A stretch of 64,000 bases of DNA. Source: DSXF01 sp964387495 (lineage in GTDB: Bacteria; Chloroflexota; Anaerolineae; Anaerolineales; Villigracilaceae). Position numbers and translations under genes: made by a program. Below, piece by piece: positions 51,975 to 59,195 of this stretch. Positions within the stretch are counted from its first letter, which is position 1. Every line of letters begins with the position of its first letter. Below the pieces are notes generated by a model. The model saw nothing but the letters and a program-made list of their open reading frames with translations. It made no database searches and was not told the DNA's origin. The stretch lies in NCBI GenBank assembly GCA_964387495.1, contig CAYLXB010000007.1, positions 14,860 through 78,859 of the forward strand, given 5' to 3'.

Positions 51975-52047
51975 CAGCCCCTGACCGCCATGACTTGCAG
52001 GGCACCGGATGACCGGCTGAGGTGTTCCTTCTTGCAGGAGTAAACCC

Positions 52048-53130
52048 ATGCATGCTGATCCCTATAAACGACTGGCCGAACGCCTGGATGCCCTGCCGAA
52101 CGGTTTCCCGCCGGCTGCCGACGGCGCTGAACTGCGCCTGCTGGTCCGGCTCTTCACACCCGAAGAAGCGAATCTTGCCGCGCAGCTGCGCCTGACGAAG
52201 GAAACCCCTGAGGCCATCGCGGCCCGCCTGGGGGTGGAGAAGGCCGGCATCCGGCCCCTGCTGAAGGGCATGGCCCGCCGCGGCCTGATCGGTGCCGGGC
52301 GGGCGGAAGGCGGCCTGGGCTACGGCTTGATCCCCTTCGTGGTCGGCATCTACGAGAACCAGAACACCAGCCTGGACGAAGAACTGGCCCGCCTGTTCGA
52401 GGCGTACTTCAAGCAGTCCTTTGGCGAAGTTCTGAGCCTTACGCCGCAGCTGCACCGGGTGGTCCCCATCCGCGAGGACATTCATGCTGACATGGAAATC
52501 CACCCCTACGAAAGCGCCTCCGGGCTGGTGGATGCCGCCGTGGCCTGGGGCGTGCTGGACTGCATCTGCCGCAAGCAGAAGGCGCTCATCGGGGAAGCCT
52601 GCGGGCACCCATTGGATGTCTGCATGGTCTTGAGCGATACCCCGCATGCCTTCGACGGTGACGAGACCATCCGCGCCCTGACGTGCGGGCAGGCCCATGC
52701 CACCTTGCGGCGCGCGGCCGAAGCCGGGCTGGTGCATACGGTCAGCAACAGCCAGGGGGGATTGTCCTACATCTGCAACTGCTGCACCTGTTCCTGCGGC
52801 ATTCTGCGCGGCCTGGCCGAGATGGGCATCGCCAACGTGGTCGCCCGCTCGGCCTTCGTCAACCGGGTGGAGGCCGCGCTGTGCGACGGCTGCGAGACCT
52901 GCCTCTCTTATTGCCAGTTTACCGCCCTGCAGATGGGGCCGGACGGAACCGTCCTGGTGGATGAGGTGCGTTGCACGGGCTGCGGGGTCTGCGTCCCCGC
53001 CTGCCCGAATGCCGCTCTCTCCCTCCTGCGCCGCCCTGCAGACCAGGTCAAGCCGCCGCCCGCCACCCTGCGGGACTGGCAGCAGGAACGCGCTGCGGCC
53101 CGCGGCCGCCCGCTGGAGGATGTGATCTAA
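52048..53130 (+). CDS. Iron-sulfur protein with 2x[4Fe-4S] ferredoxin domain and helix-turn-helix-like start
   Basis: 360 residues. Residues ~35-75 look like a winged-helix segment (EEANLAAQLRLTKETPEAIAARLGVEKAGIRPLLKGMARRGLI). The middle has cysteine groups CICRKQKALIGEACGHPLDVC and CNCCTCSCGILRG. The C-terminal ferredoxin part has CDGCETCLSYCQF and CTGCGVCVPACPNAAL, two standard [4Fe-4S] motifs. Similar proteins accompany heterodisulfide-reductase-like or dehydrogenase systems, but none is here. It may be a redox sensor or electron carrier; not resolved. Confidence 0.82.
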   Translation: MHADPYKRLAERLDALPNGFPPAADGAELRLLVRLFTPEEANLAAQLRLTKETPEAIAARLGVEKAGIRPLLKGMARRGLIGAGRAEGGLGYGLIPFVVGIYENQNTSLDEELARLFEAYFKQSFGEVLSLTPQLHRVVPIREDIHADMEIHPYESASGLVDAAVAWGVLDCICRKQKALIGEACGHPLDVCMVLSDTPHAFDGDETIRALTCGQAHATLRRAAEAGLVHTVSNSQGGLSYICNCCTCSCGILRGLAEMGIANVVARSAFVNRVEAALCDGCETCLSYCQFTALQMGPDGTVLVDEVRCTGCGVCVPACPNAALSLLRRPADQVKPPPATLRDWQQERAAARGRPLEDVI

Positions 53131-53146
53131 AATTGGGAAAAACATC

Positions 53147-53175
53147 TTGAAATCAACTCATAAAAGCAGTATCAT
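53147..53175 (+). promoter_or_regulatory. Promoter upstream of the GEMM riboswitch
   Basis: TTGAAA (53147-53152), 17-base spacer, TATCAT (53170-53175). Start expected near 53183, ahead of the aptamer. Confidence 0.65.
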
Positions 53176-53216
53176 GGATTTAACATTGGAGAGCCGCATC
53201 GCTGACCCAAGTGGCT

Positions 53217-53295
53217 GACCCGAAAAGGCAACCCCGCACCGCGGGAGCGCAAAGTCGAGGATCTGTGCAAGCAGACTGCCTGACTGCCGAAGGTC
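53217..53295 (+). promoter_or_regulatory. GEMM-I (cyclic di-GMP-I type) riboswitch aptamer
   Basis: The RNA matches the GEMM-I consensus in order: AAAAGGCAACCC, a P2 hairpin CCCGC/GCGGG (53233-53237/53241-53245), GAGCGCAAAGTC (consensus GGGACGCAAAGCC), P3 GGATCTG...CAGACTGCC, and a closing TGCC. P1 can form from GACC/GGTC (53217-53220/53292-53295) and GGCA/TGCC (53227-53230/53285-53288). The usual GNRA loop on P2 is replaced by ACC. Ligand is expected to be c-di-GMP; the related 3',3'-cGAMP variant cannot be fully excluded. Located in the leader of a secreted papain-like protein gene. Confidence 0.78.
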
Positions 53296-53311
53296 TTACC
53301 TTCGGTTTTTT
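53287..53311 (+). terminator. Riboswitch expression-platform terminator
   Basis: CCGAAGG (53287-53293), loop TCTTA, CCTTCGG (53299-53305), then six T. Its 5' arm shares bases with the 3' side of aptamer P1, so P1 and terminator exclude each other. Confidence 0.85.
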
Positions 53312-53335
53312 ATTTCCCGGGGAGAAAGGAGGTGC

Positions 53336-53392
53336 ATGACGATTCTGTCTCAATGCTGCCGGGGTACTGCCCCGGTTGTATCCCTTTTGTGA
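53336..53392 (+). CDS. Possible 18-residue leader peptide
   Basis: Directly after the riboswitch terminator, GAAAGGAGGTGC precedes an ATG opening MTILSQCCRGTAPVVSLL and a TGA stop. A CCGGGG-TACTG-CCCCGG hairpin (53359-53375) lies inside the frame. The real secreted-protein gene has its own strong ribosome site 33 bases farther. No homology is known to me; it may be a regulatory small frame or chance. Confidence 0.35.
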   Translation: MTILSQCCRGTAPVVSLL

Positions 53393-53425
53393 TCCATATT
53401 CTGCATTTCACGAAAGGAGGCAGAA

Positions 53426-55411
53426 ATGCACACCCAACACTCAACTTCATGGATGCGCAAGGTTCAGTATGCCGCCATAATGTTGTTCGTGCTGCTGGCA
53501 GCGGTGTATTCTGGCGACCTGCCGCTGGCCCGTGCCCAGGGCGTGGAAACCGGAAACCTGAACAGCGAATATGTCTCGACCAGGACGATCGTCCTCCCGG
53601 ATGGAAACAGCGTGGATGAGACCATCATCAGCGGCCCGCCAACGCCTCCTCCCGGCTATGAGTTGGAGCGCAGGCCGGTCGAACTGCCCGAATCGCGCGG
53701 CACGATCAAAACCCTGACCGTCCCGGCTTTCGATTGGGTCTTCGGCTGTTCTGCGGTCTCCGGCGCCATGATCGCCGGGTATTATGACCGCAACAGCTTC
53801 CCCAACATGTACACCGGCCCCACGAATGGCGGGGTCATGCCGCTGGATAACAGTTCCTGGCCCACCTGGTCGGATGGCTACGTGACCTATCCGAACCTGC
53901 CGCTGGCGGCTTCGCATCAAGGGGTGGACGGCCGCACCACGAAAGGCTCCATTGACGATTACTGGGTCAAATACCTGAGCACAACCAGTGATCCGTACAT
54001 CACCGGCGGCTGGACCCAGCACACCTGGAATGATGCCATTGGCGACTACATGAAGACCAGCCAGTCTTCTTATGGAAACAAGGACGGTTCGACCACCTTT
54101 TACACGTGGACCAGCAAGCCGGACCGCCTGACCTGTGCCGACATGGTCACGAACAACATCCATACGAAGGATGGCACTTACGGGCGCAAGCTCTTCTACG
54201 AAGCCCGGGGCTATACGGTCACCGATTGTTACAACCAGAAGACCGACAACAACAGTGGTGGATTTACCTTCGCCATGTACAAGGCGGAGATCAATGCCAA
54301 CCGGCCCGTGATGCTCAACCTGGCAGGCCACACCATCGTCGGGGTGGGATATGACGATGCAACCAACAAGGTCTACATTCACGACACGTGGGACTACAGC
54401 AATCACACCATGACCTGGGGGGGCAGTTACTCGGGCATGGTGTTGCAGTCTGTCAGCATCGTCAACCTGGCCGCTTCCAGTCCTACGGTTCCCACGCCGA
54501 TCTCCCCCAGCGGCACCATCACGGACAAGACCCCCACCTACAAGTGGATCAAGGTCAGCGGGGCCACCCAATACAGCATCCAGCTGGTCAAGGGTACCAC
54601 CACCGTGTACACCAAGACGACGGCCGGCACCTGCGGCACGAAGTACTGCACCTATACGCCCACCACCACCCTGGGGCTGTTTACTTACAAGTGGCGCATC
54701 AGAGCCAAAATCGGAGGCGTCTGGAAGGCTTACAGCCCCTACAAGACCTTTACGATCAAGACCGAGACCGGCTTCAACACGGATTTCAATGGCACTGCCC
54801 CCGGCTGGTCAGTCGTGAAGGGTACCTGGGGCTTCCTCAGCAGCGCTTACTACAAGACCGCCGGCATCGTGGACAAATGGTCCAGCATCGTGCACGTGAA
54901 CAACTACCCCAAGCTGGACTACCAGGCCAGGATGCGGCGTAAAGGCTGCCTGTATTGCTCCAACAACCTGGCCATTCGCAGCACGGTCAACCCCCTGAAG
55001 TCGGATTACCTGTGGAACAAGGCTTACCTGTTCCAGTACAGCAACGACAAATACTTCTCGGTCTGGGAAGTCGCGCCGGGCGGTTCCACTGCCCTCAAGG
55101 GATGGACATATTATGCCGGGCTGAATGCTTACAGTTGGAACACCCTGCGTGTAACTGCCAGCAGCGGGTCGCTCAAGTTCTACATCAACGGCTCGCTGGT
55201 CTGGTCGGGCTCCGATCCCACGCTCACCACCGGCCAGGTGGGCATCATGATGTACCGCTACAACGATTCCGACACCGATCCGGAACAATTCCTGGTGGAC
55301 TGGGCCAAGCTCAGCACCGCGGTCAGTTCGCCTGCCGGCGATGAGACGCTGGCAGAGGTCGGCGAGGAAGTCACCGGCTGGGCGGATTACACCCGCTCTC
55401 CAGAGAGGTAG
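53426..55411 (+). CDS. Secreted papain-like (C39-type) peptidase with Fn3-like and LamG-like domains
   Basis: 661 residues; ACGAAAGGAGGCAGAA precedes the ATG. Signal peptide ~10-38 ending ARAQG. The catalytic domain (~95-350) resembles the peptidase C39-like family: Cys in FDWVFGCSAVSGAMIAGYYDR, His in PVMLNLAGHTIVGVGYDD, and Asp in KVYIHDTWDYSNHTM. An Fn3-like domain (~358-445) follows with PTPISPSGTITDKTPTYKW and YKWRIRAKIGG. The C-terminal jelly-roll-like domain (~450-635, DFNGTAPGWSVVKGTWGFLS ... LKFYINGSLVWSG ... LVDWAKLS) is shared with the metzincin at 46244. Regulated by the GEMM-I riboswitch in its leader. Confidence 0.85.
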   Translation: MHTQHSTSWMRKVQYAAIMLFVLLAAVYSGDLPLARAQGVETGNLNSEYVSTRTIVLPDGNSVDETIISGPPTPPPGYELERRPVELPESRGTIKTLTVPAFDWVFGCSAVSGAMIAGYYDRNSFPNMYTGPTNGGVMPLDNSSWPTWSDGYVTYPNLPLAASHQGVDGRTTKGSIDDYWVKYLSTTSDPYITGGWTQHTWNDAIGDYMKTSQSSYGNKDGSTTFYTWTSKPDRLTCADMVTNNIHTKDGTYGRKLFYEARGYTVTDCYNQKTDNNSGGFTFAMYKAEINANRPVMLNLAGHTIVGVGYDDATNKVYIHDTWDYSNHTMTWGGSYSGMVLQSVSIVNLAASSPTVPTPISPSGTITDKTPTYKWIKVSGATQYSIQLVKGTTTVYTKTTAGTCGTKYCTYTPTTTLGLFTYKWRIRAKIGGVWKAYSPYKTFTIKTETGFNTDFNGTAPGWSVVKGTWGFLSSAYYKTAGIVDKWSSIVHVNNYPKLDYQARMRRKGCLYCSNNLAIRSTVNPLKSDYLWNKAYLFQYSNDKYFSVWEVAPGGSTALKGWTYYAGLNAYSWNTLRVTASSGSLKFYINGSLVWSGSDPTLTTGQVGIMMYRYNDSDTDPEQFLVDWAKLSTAVSSPAGDETLAEVGEEVTGWADYTRSPER

Positions 55412-55453
55412 CTGCCTGGAGAACGACCTGGCGTAAAACCGGGATCGTCAACT

Positions 55454-55494
55454 AAAAAAACACACGGGATGCCCCGGCAAGGGTATCCCGTGTG
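55454..55494 (-). terminator. Terminator of the CGNR regulator gene
   Basis: CACACGGGAT (55461-55470) pairs with ATCCCGTGTG (55485-55494). On the minus strand seven T (55454-55460) follow. It lies 17 bases after the CGNR stop. Confidence 0.88.
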
Positions 55495-55510
55495 TGCACT
55501 TCAACGGTTG

Positions 55511-56158
55511 TCAGGCGATCTCTTTCAACTTGGCGCGCTCCGAGCGCCTGCGCATCTTGGAGCGGTTGCCGCACTCTTCCATCGAACACCAGCGCCGCCG
55601 GTGGCTGCGGCTGGCATCCACGAACAGCCAGTCGCAGCCCTGGCCGCGGCACTGCCGCACCCGCCTGGCCTGCTCCGAGACCAGCAGCTCCGCTGCCGAG
55701 AGCGCCACCGGCCAGAGCATGTTTTCGAGCCAGTTTCCGCCCGACCACTCCAGCCTGAATCCGCCTGCCGCTTGGACGATGCGGGACCGGTTCAGCGCCT
55801 CCAGGCGGAAAACGTTCAGCCCGGCCAGGTCCTCCCGGGCGGGAGGGGCGCCGTGGGCCAGCCCGGAGAAGATGCGGAAGATGATTTCCCGCAGGCGGAG
55901 CGCCTTGTGAAGGGCCGCTTCGGCTCCCGCCGGGTTTTGTGCGCCCTCCTGGAGCAGATCCTCAGCCCCGGCTGCCTCCAGGGCGCCCGCATGCCGGCCC
56001 CACAGCACCAGGTCACGGTAATCGCGCAGGTACTCGTGCGGGTCGGGGCGGGTGTGGCCGCTGCAGGTGTTGGCGAAATCCAGGCACAGCTGCCCGGCGA
56101 TCAGCCGGAGGCTTTCGATCTCGCGTTTTTCGGGGGGGGATGAGGTGTTTTTTCTCAC
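55511..56158 (-). CDS. CGNR zinc-finger/ABATE domain transcriptional regulator
   Basis: 215 residues with GTG start at 56158. The N-terminal ABATE domain shows LIAGQLCLDFANT and LRDYRDLVLWGRHAGAL; the C-terminal zinc finger has CRGQGCDWLFVDASRSHRRRWCSMEECGNRSKMRRR, with CxxxxC...CxxxxCGNR, the family signature. Such proteins are predicted stress-linked DNA-binding regulators. It is divergent from the surface-protein gene at 56235 across a 76-base spacer with an inverted repeat, so that gene (and itself) are probable targets. Confidence 0.9.
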   Translation of the reverse strand: MRKNTSSPPEKREIESLRLIAGQLCLDFANTCSGHTRPDPHEYLRDYRDLVLWGRHAGALEAAGAEDLLQEGAQNPAGAEAALHKALRLREIIFRIFSGLAHGAPPAREDLAGLNVFRLEALNRSRIVQAAGGFRLEWSGGNWLENMLWPVALSAAELLVSEQARRVRQCRGQGCDWLFVDASRSHRRRWCSMEECGNRSKMRRRSERAKLKEIA

Positions 56159-56179
56159 GATTTTTATGCACTTTTTATC

Positions 56180-56211
56180 TTACACCAGTATAATGCATAA
56201 TAACGGTGTAA
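56180..56211 (+). promoter_or_regulatory. Candidate operator and -10 box between CGNR and surface-protein genes
   Basis: TTACACC (56180-56186) and GGTGTAA (56205-56211) form a 7-bp inverted repeat with an 18-base centre, inside which TATAAT (56189-56194) and the near-palindrome TATAATGCATAATA lie. A protein bound here would cover the plus-strand -10 box. No clear -35 is seen. Confidence 0.5.
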
Positions 56212-56234
56212 TCAATACTGGCAAGGAGGTTGGC

Positions 56235-57686
56235 ATGCGTACTCAACCTGGATTGAAAGTCTGGCTGGCTCTGCTGCTGGTGCTCCTGTTCAGCGGCAGT
56301 TGCGATCCGCGTGAAGAGCATTTCAATGTGGTTTCCGGCTTTCCCGGAAATCCTGTGCCTGAAACCCTGCGGGGNNNNNNNNNNTGGAGCGGCCTGCCCA
56401 ACCGGGTGGACGGGGATTTTGGCACAGTGGGGGGCGGGCTTTCCAACCAAGCCGGGGAGAGCGCGGTCGTTGGCGGCGGTTCGCACAACCTGGCCGGACG
56501 CTTCCACGCCACGGTGGGCGGCGGGGAGTTCAACCAGGTCCTGCGGGTCGAGGCGACCATCGGCGGCGGGACGAACAACCGCGCCGAGGGCGCCCGCTCC
56601 ACCATTGGCGGCGGGGCCTTCAACCACACCGCGGATTACGATGCCACTGTCGGCGGCGGGGCGGGCAACCTGGCTTCCGGGCGCCATTCCACCGTCGCCG
56701 GCGGCATTGCCAACATTGCCAGCGGCCTGGATGCAGCCATCGGCGGCGGATCTGAAAATTGGGCGGACGGCGCCTATGCCAGCCTGGGCGGCGGCAAGCA
56801 CAACCACGCCGACGCCTTTGGGACCGCGGTCGGCGGCGGGACGGGCAACCAGGCCCTGGCGCGCAACGGGACCGTCGCCGGCGGCTTTGCCAACCAGGCG
56901 GCCGATGACTATGCCGCGGTGGCGGGCGGCTCGCGCAACCTGGCCGGCAGTCCGGGGGCGGACACGCGCGACGGGCGCTTCGCGGCTGTCGGCGGCGGAG
57001 CCGACAACCAGGCCGGCGGGCTGGCCAGCACCGTCCCCGGCGGCCTGCAGAACTTCGCCGGCGGGGACTACAGCTTTGCGGCCGGGCGCGGCGCGGTCAT
57101 CTTCGCCCGAAATCCCGGCGCCTTCCTGTTCGCCGATTCCAGCGCCTTCCCCTTCCATTCGCAGGCGGCGGACGAGTTTGCCGTGCGCGCCACGGGCGGG
57201 GTGCGCTTTGTCAGCGCGCTGGAGGCCTCCGGCGCACCCCTGGCCGGGGTCTACCTGGCGCCGGGGGAAGGCTCCTGGTCCACCCTCAGCGACCGGGGGG
57301 CCAAGACCGGCCTCGCGCCGGTGGACAACCAGGCCATCCTGGAGAAACTGGCTGCCCTGCCGCTCAGCACCTGGCAGTACCGCGGCGCGGGGAGCGGGGC
57401 CCGCCACATCGGCCCGATGGCCCAGGATTTCCAGGCCGCCTTTGCGCTCGGCGGCGATGCACACTACATCAGTACGGTGGATGCCGACGGCGTGGCCCTG
57501 GCTTCCATTCAGGGGCTGTACGCGCGGGTCCGGCAGCAGGAGCGGGTCATCCAGACCCAGCGGGGGCAGATATCTGACCTCGAGCGGCGCCTGTCCCTGC
57601 TGGAGGGGCGTCCGGCCTCCCCCCGCCTGGACCTGTTGGCGGCGCTCGGGCTGGCAGCGCTGCTCCTGGTTGTGCGCAGGCGCTGA
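56235..57686 (+). CDS. Surface protein: YadA-like head repeats, peptidase S74 chaperone domain, C-terminal hydrophobic anchor
   Basis: Starts with GCAAGGAGGTTGGC before the ATG; signal peptide ~1-28 ending FSGSC (possible lipobox). Residues ~55-275 hold about 14 repeats of ~15 residues with VGGG/IGGG and N-x-A marks (TVGGGAGNLASGRHS, AIGGGSENWADGAYA), the pattern of YadA-type trimeric beta-rolls. A peptidase S74 domain follows (~350-450) with LSDRGAKTGLAPVDN (Ser and Lys of the self-cleavage pair kept) and GPMAQDFQAAFALGGD, then a short coiled coil and the end LDLLAALGLAALLLVVRRR. Ten N at 56375-56384 interrupt the start of the mature part; frame is kept across them as drawn. Confidence 0.85.
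   Translation: MRTQPGLKVWLALLLVLLFSGSCDPREEHFNVVSGFPGNPVPETLRXXXXWSGLPNRVDGDFGTVGGGLSNQAGESAVVGGGSHNLAGRFHATVGGGEFNQVLRVEATIGGGTNNRAEGARSTIGGGAFNHTADYDATVGGGAGNLASGRHSTVAGGIANIASGLDAAIGGGSENWADGAYASLGGGKHNHADAFGTAVGGGTGNQALARNGTVAGGFANQAADDYAAVAGGSRNLAGSPGADTRDGRFAAVGGGADNQAGGLASTVPGGLQNFAGGDYSFAAGRGAVIFARNPGAFLFADSSAFPFHSQAADEFAVRATGGVRFVSALEASGAPLAGVYLAPGEGSWSTLSDRGAKTGLAPVDNQAILEKLAALPLSTWQYRGAGSGARHIGPMAQDFQAAFALGGDAHYISTVDADGVALASIQGLYARVRQQERVIQTQRGQISDLERRLSLLEGRPASPRLDLLAALGLAALLLVVRRR
56375..56384. other. Small assembly gap (10 N)
   Basis: Ten N inside the surface-protein gene, after residue ~46. Real length unknown; the reading frame happens to continue. Confidence 0.98.
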
Positions 57687-57768
57687 TTTGCCTTGTGTCC
57701 GAAAGCGGGATACAATCAGGGCGCCAGAGGAGGCGCGCCTGCGCCTGCCTGTCTCGAAAGGATCTGCA

Positions 57769-58737
57769 ATGCGTTTTTTCCGCCTGCTACTGCCCTTTTT
57801 ATGCGGCTTGCTAAGCCTGGCGGCTGCCTGTTCGGCGCCTGCCGCGGGCGTGGCCGCGACGCCCACTCTCAAGCGCTACCCGGCGCTTGGCCAGCCGCAG
57901 GTTTCCATACCCGGCACGGAGGCCGAGACAGCCCTGCCATCCGCCGGGCTGGCGCCGGAAAGCCTCCGGCAGGCCCAATACACCACCTATGCCGTCAATG
58001 AGGGCCGGCGCAGCTACCGGCTGCAGGACGGAAAATACCAGCAGGGCACCGAACCAGCTTCCCCGGACTATGTCAGTGCATTCCTGCTGGAGACGCAGGC
58101 CTTTGGCGACTTGGATGGAGACGGCGCCGGGGATGCCGTCGTCCTGCTCGGCGAGAACTATGGAGGCTCCGGCACCTTCGTTTCCATGGTTGTGATGCTC
58201 AACCGGGAAGGCGAGCCGGTCCAAGCGGCCGTGGTGCCGCTGGACGACCGCCCGCTCGTGAACAGCCTCTTCATCGAAGACGGCCAGGTCGGCCTGGACG
58301 CGATCCTCCATGCTGCCAACGCCCCCCGCTGCTGTGCCAACTTCCCGGTGACGCGCACCTACATCCTGGAAGAAAGCGGCCTGATCCTCACCCGCCAGGC
58401 CTCGCGCACGCCGGATGGTGCAGAACGCGCCATCACGATCACCTCCCCCTCGGCCGGGGCGCAGGTTTCGGGCGCGGTCCAGGTCTGGGGCAGCGTGAGC
58501 ATTGCGCCGTTCGAGAACAACCTGGTCTACCGCCTGTTCGACGCCCGGAACCAGTTCATGGGGGAAGGCCTGCTGCCGGTCTCTGCCGCCCAGCCCGGTG
58601 AGGCGGGCACGTTCGAGGCCTCCATTCCGCTGACGGCGGGCAGCCCCGGCCTGCACTTCCGGCTCGAAGTCGTTGACGTGAGCATGGCCGACGGCTCCAC
58701 GCTGGCGTTGGATTCGGTCCAGCTGGTCATGAAATAA
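57769..58737 (+). CDS. Lipoprotein with Gmad2 immunoglobulin-like domain
   Basis: 322 residues; CGAAAGGATCTGCA precedes the ATG. The lipoprotein signal ends LLSLAAAC. The middle part (~60-210) includes FGDLDGDGAGDAVVLLGENYGGSG, a calcium-loop-like Asp-rich motif also seen in FG-GAP-type repeats. The C-terminal ~100 residues (ITITSPSAGAQVSGAVQVWGS ... FEASIPLTAGSPGLHFRLEVVDVS) match Gmad2, a domain often found with GerMN. Role in the envelope is inferred only from location. Confidence 0.85.
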   Translation: MRFFRLLLPFLCGLLSLAAACSAPAAGVAATPTLKRYPALGQPQVSIPGTEAETALPSAGLAPESLRQAQYTTYAVNEGRRSYRLQDGKYQQGTEPASPDYVSAFLLETQAFGDLDGDGAGDAVVLLGENYGGSGTFVSMVVMLNREGEPVQAAVVPLDDRPLVNSLFIEDGQVGLDAILHAANAPRCCANFPVTRTYILEESGLILTRQASRTPDGAERAITITSPSAGAQVSGAVQVWGSVSIAPFENNLVYRLFDARNQFMGEGLLPVSAAQPGEAGTFEASIPLTAGSPGLHFRLEVVDVSMADGSTLALDSVQLVMK

Positions 58738-58802
58738 CCCTTGTGCGGCAGTGACAACTTAAGTCTTACCCCCCGAATTTCGAAAGGATCCCACCTTCCT
58801 TG

Positions 58803-59195
58803 ATGATCGTTCTTGCTGTGCTTTTTACCGCGTTCATCTTGCTGGTCGTCCACTGGGCAAACAGCGGCACCCTGCCGTATGTCCTGGGCATGTTCTACCA
58901 TATCCCCTTTGGCGACAAGGCCGGCCATTTCCTCCTGCTGGGCATCCTGGCCTTCCTGATCAACGGCGCCCTGCGCCGGCGGAAGGTCAAACTCTGGCAT
59001 TGGACACTCCTGCTGGGGACGGTTGCCGTGGCGGCTTTCGGCACGCTGGAGGAACTGTCCCAGTTCTTCAACCCCCTGCGCACGCCGGACCTCCTGGACT
59101 GGACTGCCGGCATGTCCGGCATCCTGCTGGGCGACCTGCTCGTCCGTGCGCTCCCTGCGTTGAAAGGAGACCCGCATGACAACCGCCCAGCTTGA
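58803..59195 (+). CDS. VanZ-like membrane protein
   Basis: 130 residues from ATG 58803 (a TTG directly before it is also possible). Four membrane helices and the VanZ-like pattern FGDKAGHFLLLGILAFLINGAL, GTLEELSQFFNPLRTPDLLDWTAGMSGILLGDLL. Function is unclear; VanZ itself gives low-level teicoplanin resistance. Its end overlaps the M48 gene by 20 bases, so translation is coupled. Confidence 0.85.
   Translation: MIVLAVLFTAFILLVVHWANSGTLPYVLGMFYHIPFGDKAGHFLLLGILAFLINGALRRRKVKLWHWTLLLGTVAVAAFGTLEELSQFFNPLRTPDLLDWTAGMSGILLGDLLVRALPALKGDPHDNRPA

Noticed and set aside
53217..53295. 3',3'-cGAMP (GEMM-Ib) aptamer instead of c-di-GMP
   Set aside because: By hand alignment to the Vc2 aptamer the ligand-contacting base of the GGCAA stretch appears to be G, which favours c-di-GMP; not certain without a covariance alignment, so noted rather than claimed.
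56400..57080. Regular ~45-base repeats that could suggest CRISPR or a satellite
   Set aside because: The repeats are coding (VGGG units in frame), degenerate and without spacers; no cas genes are present.
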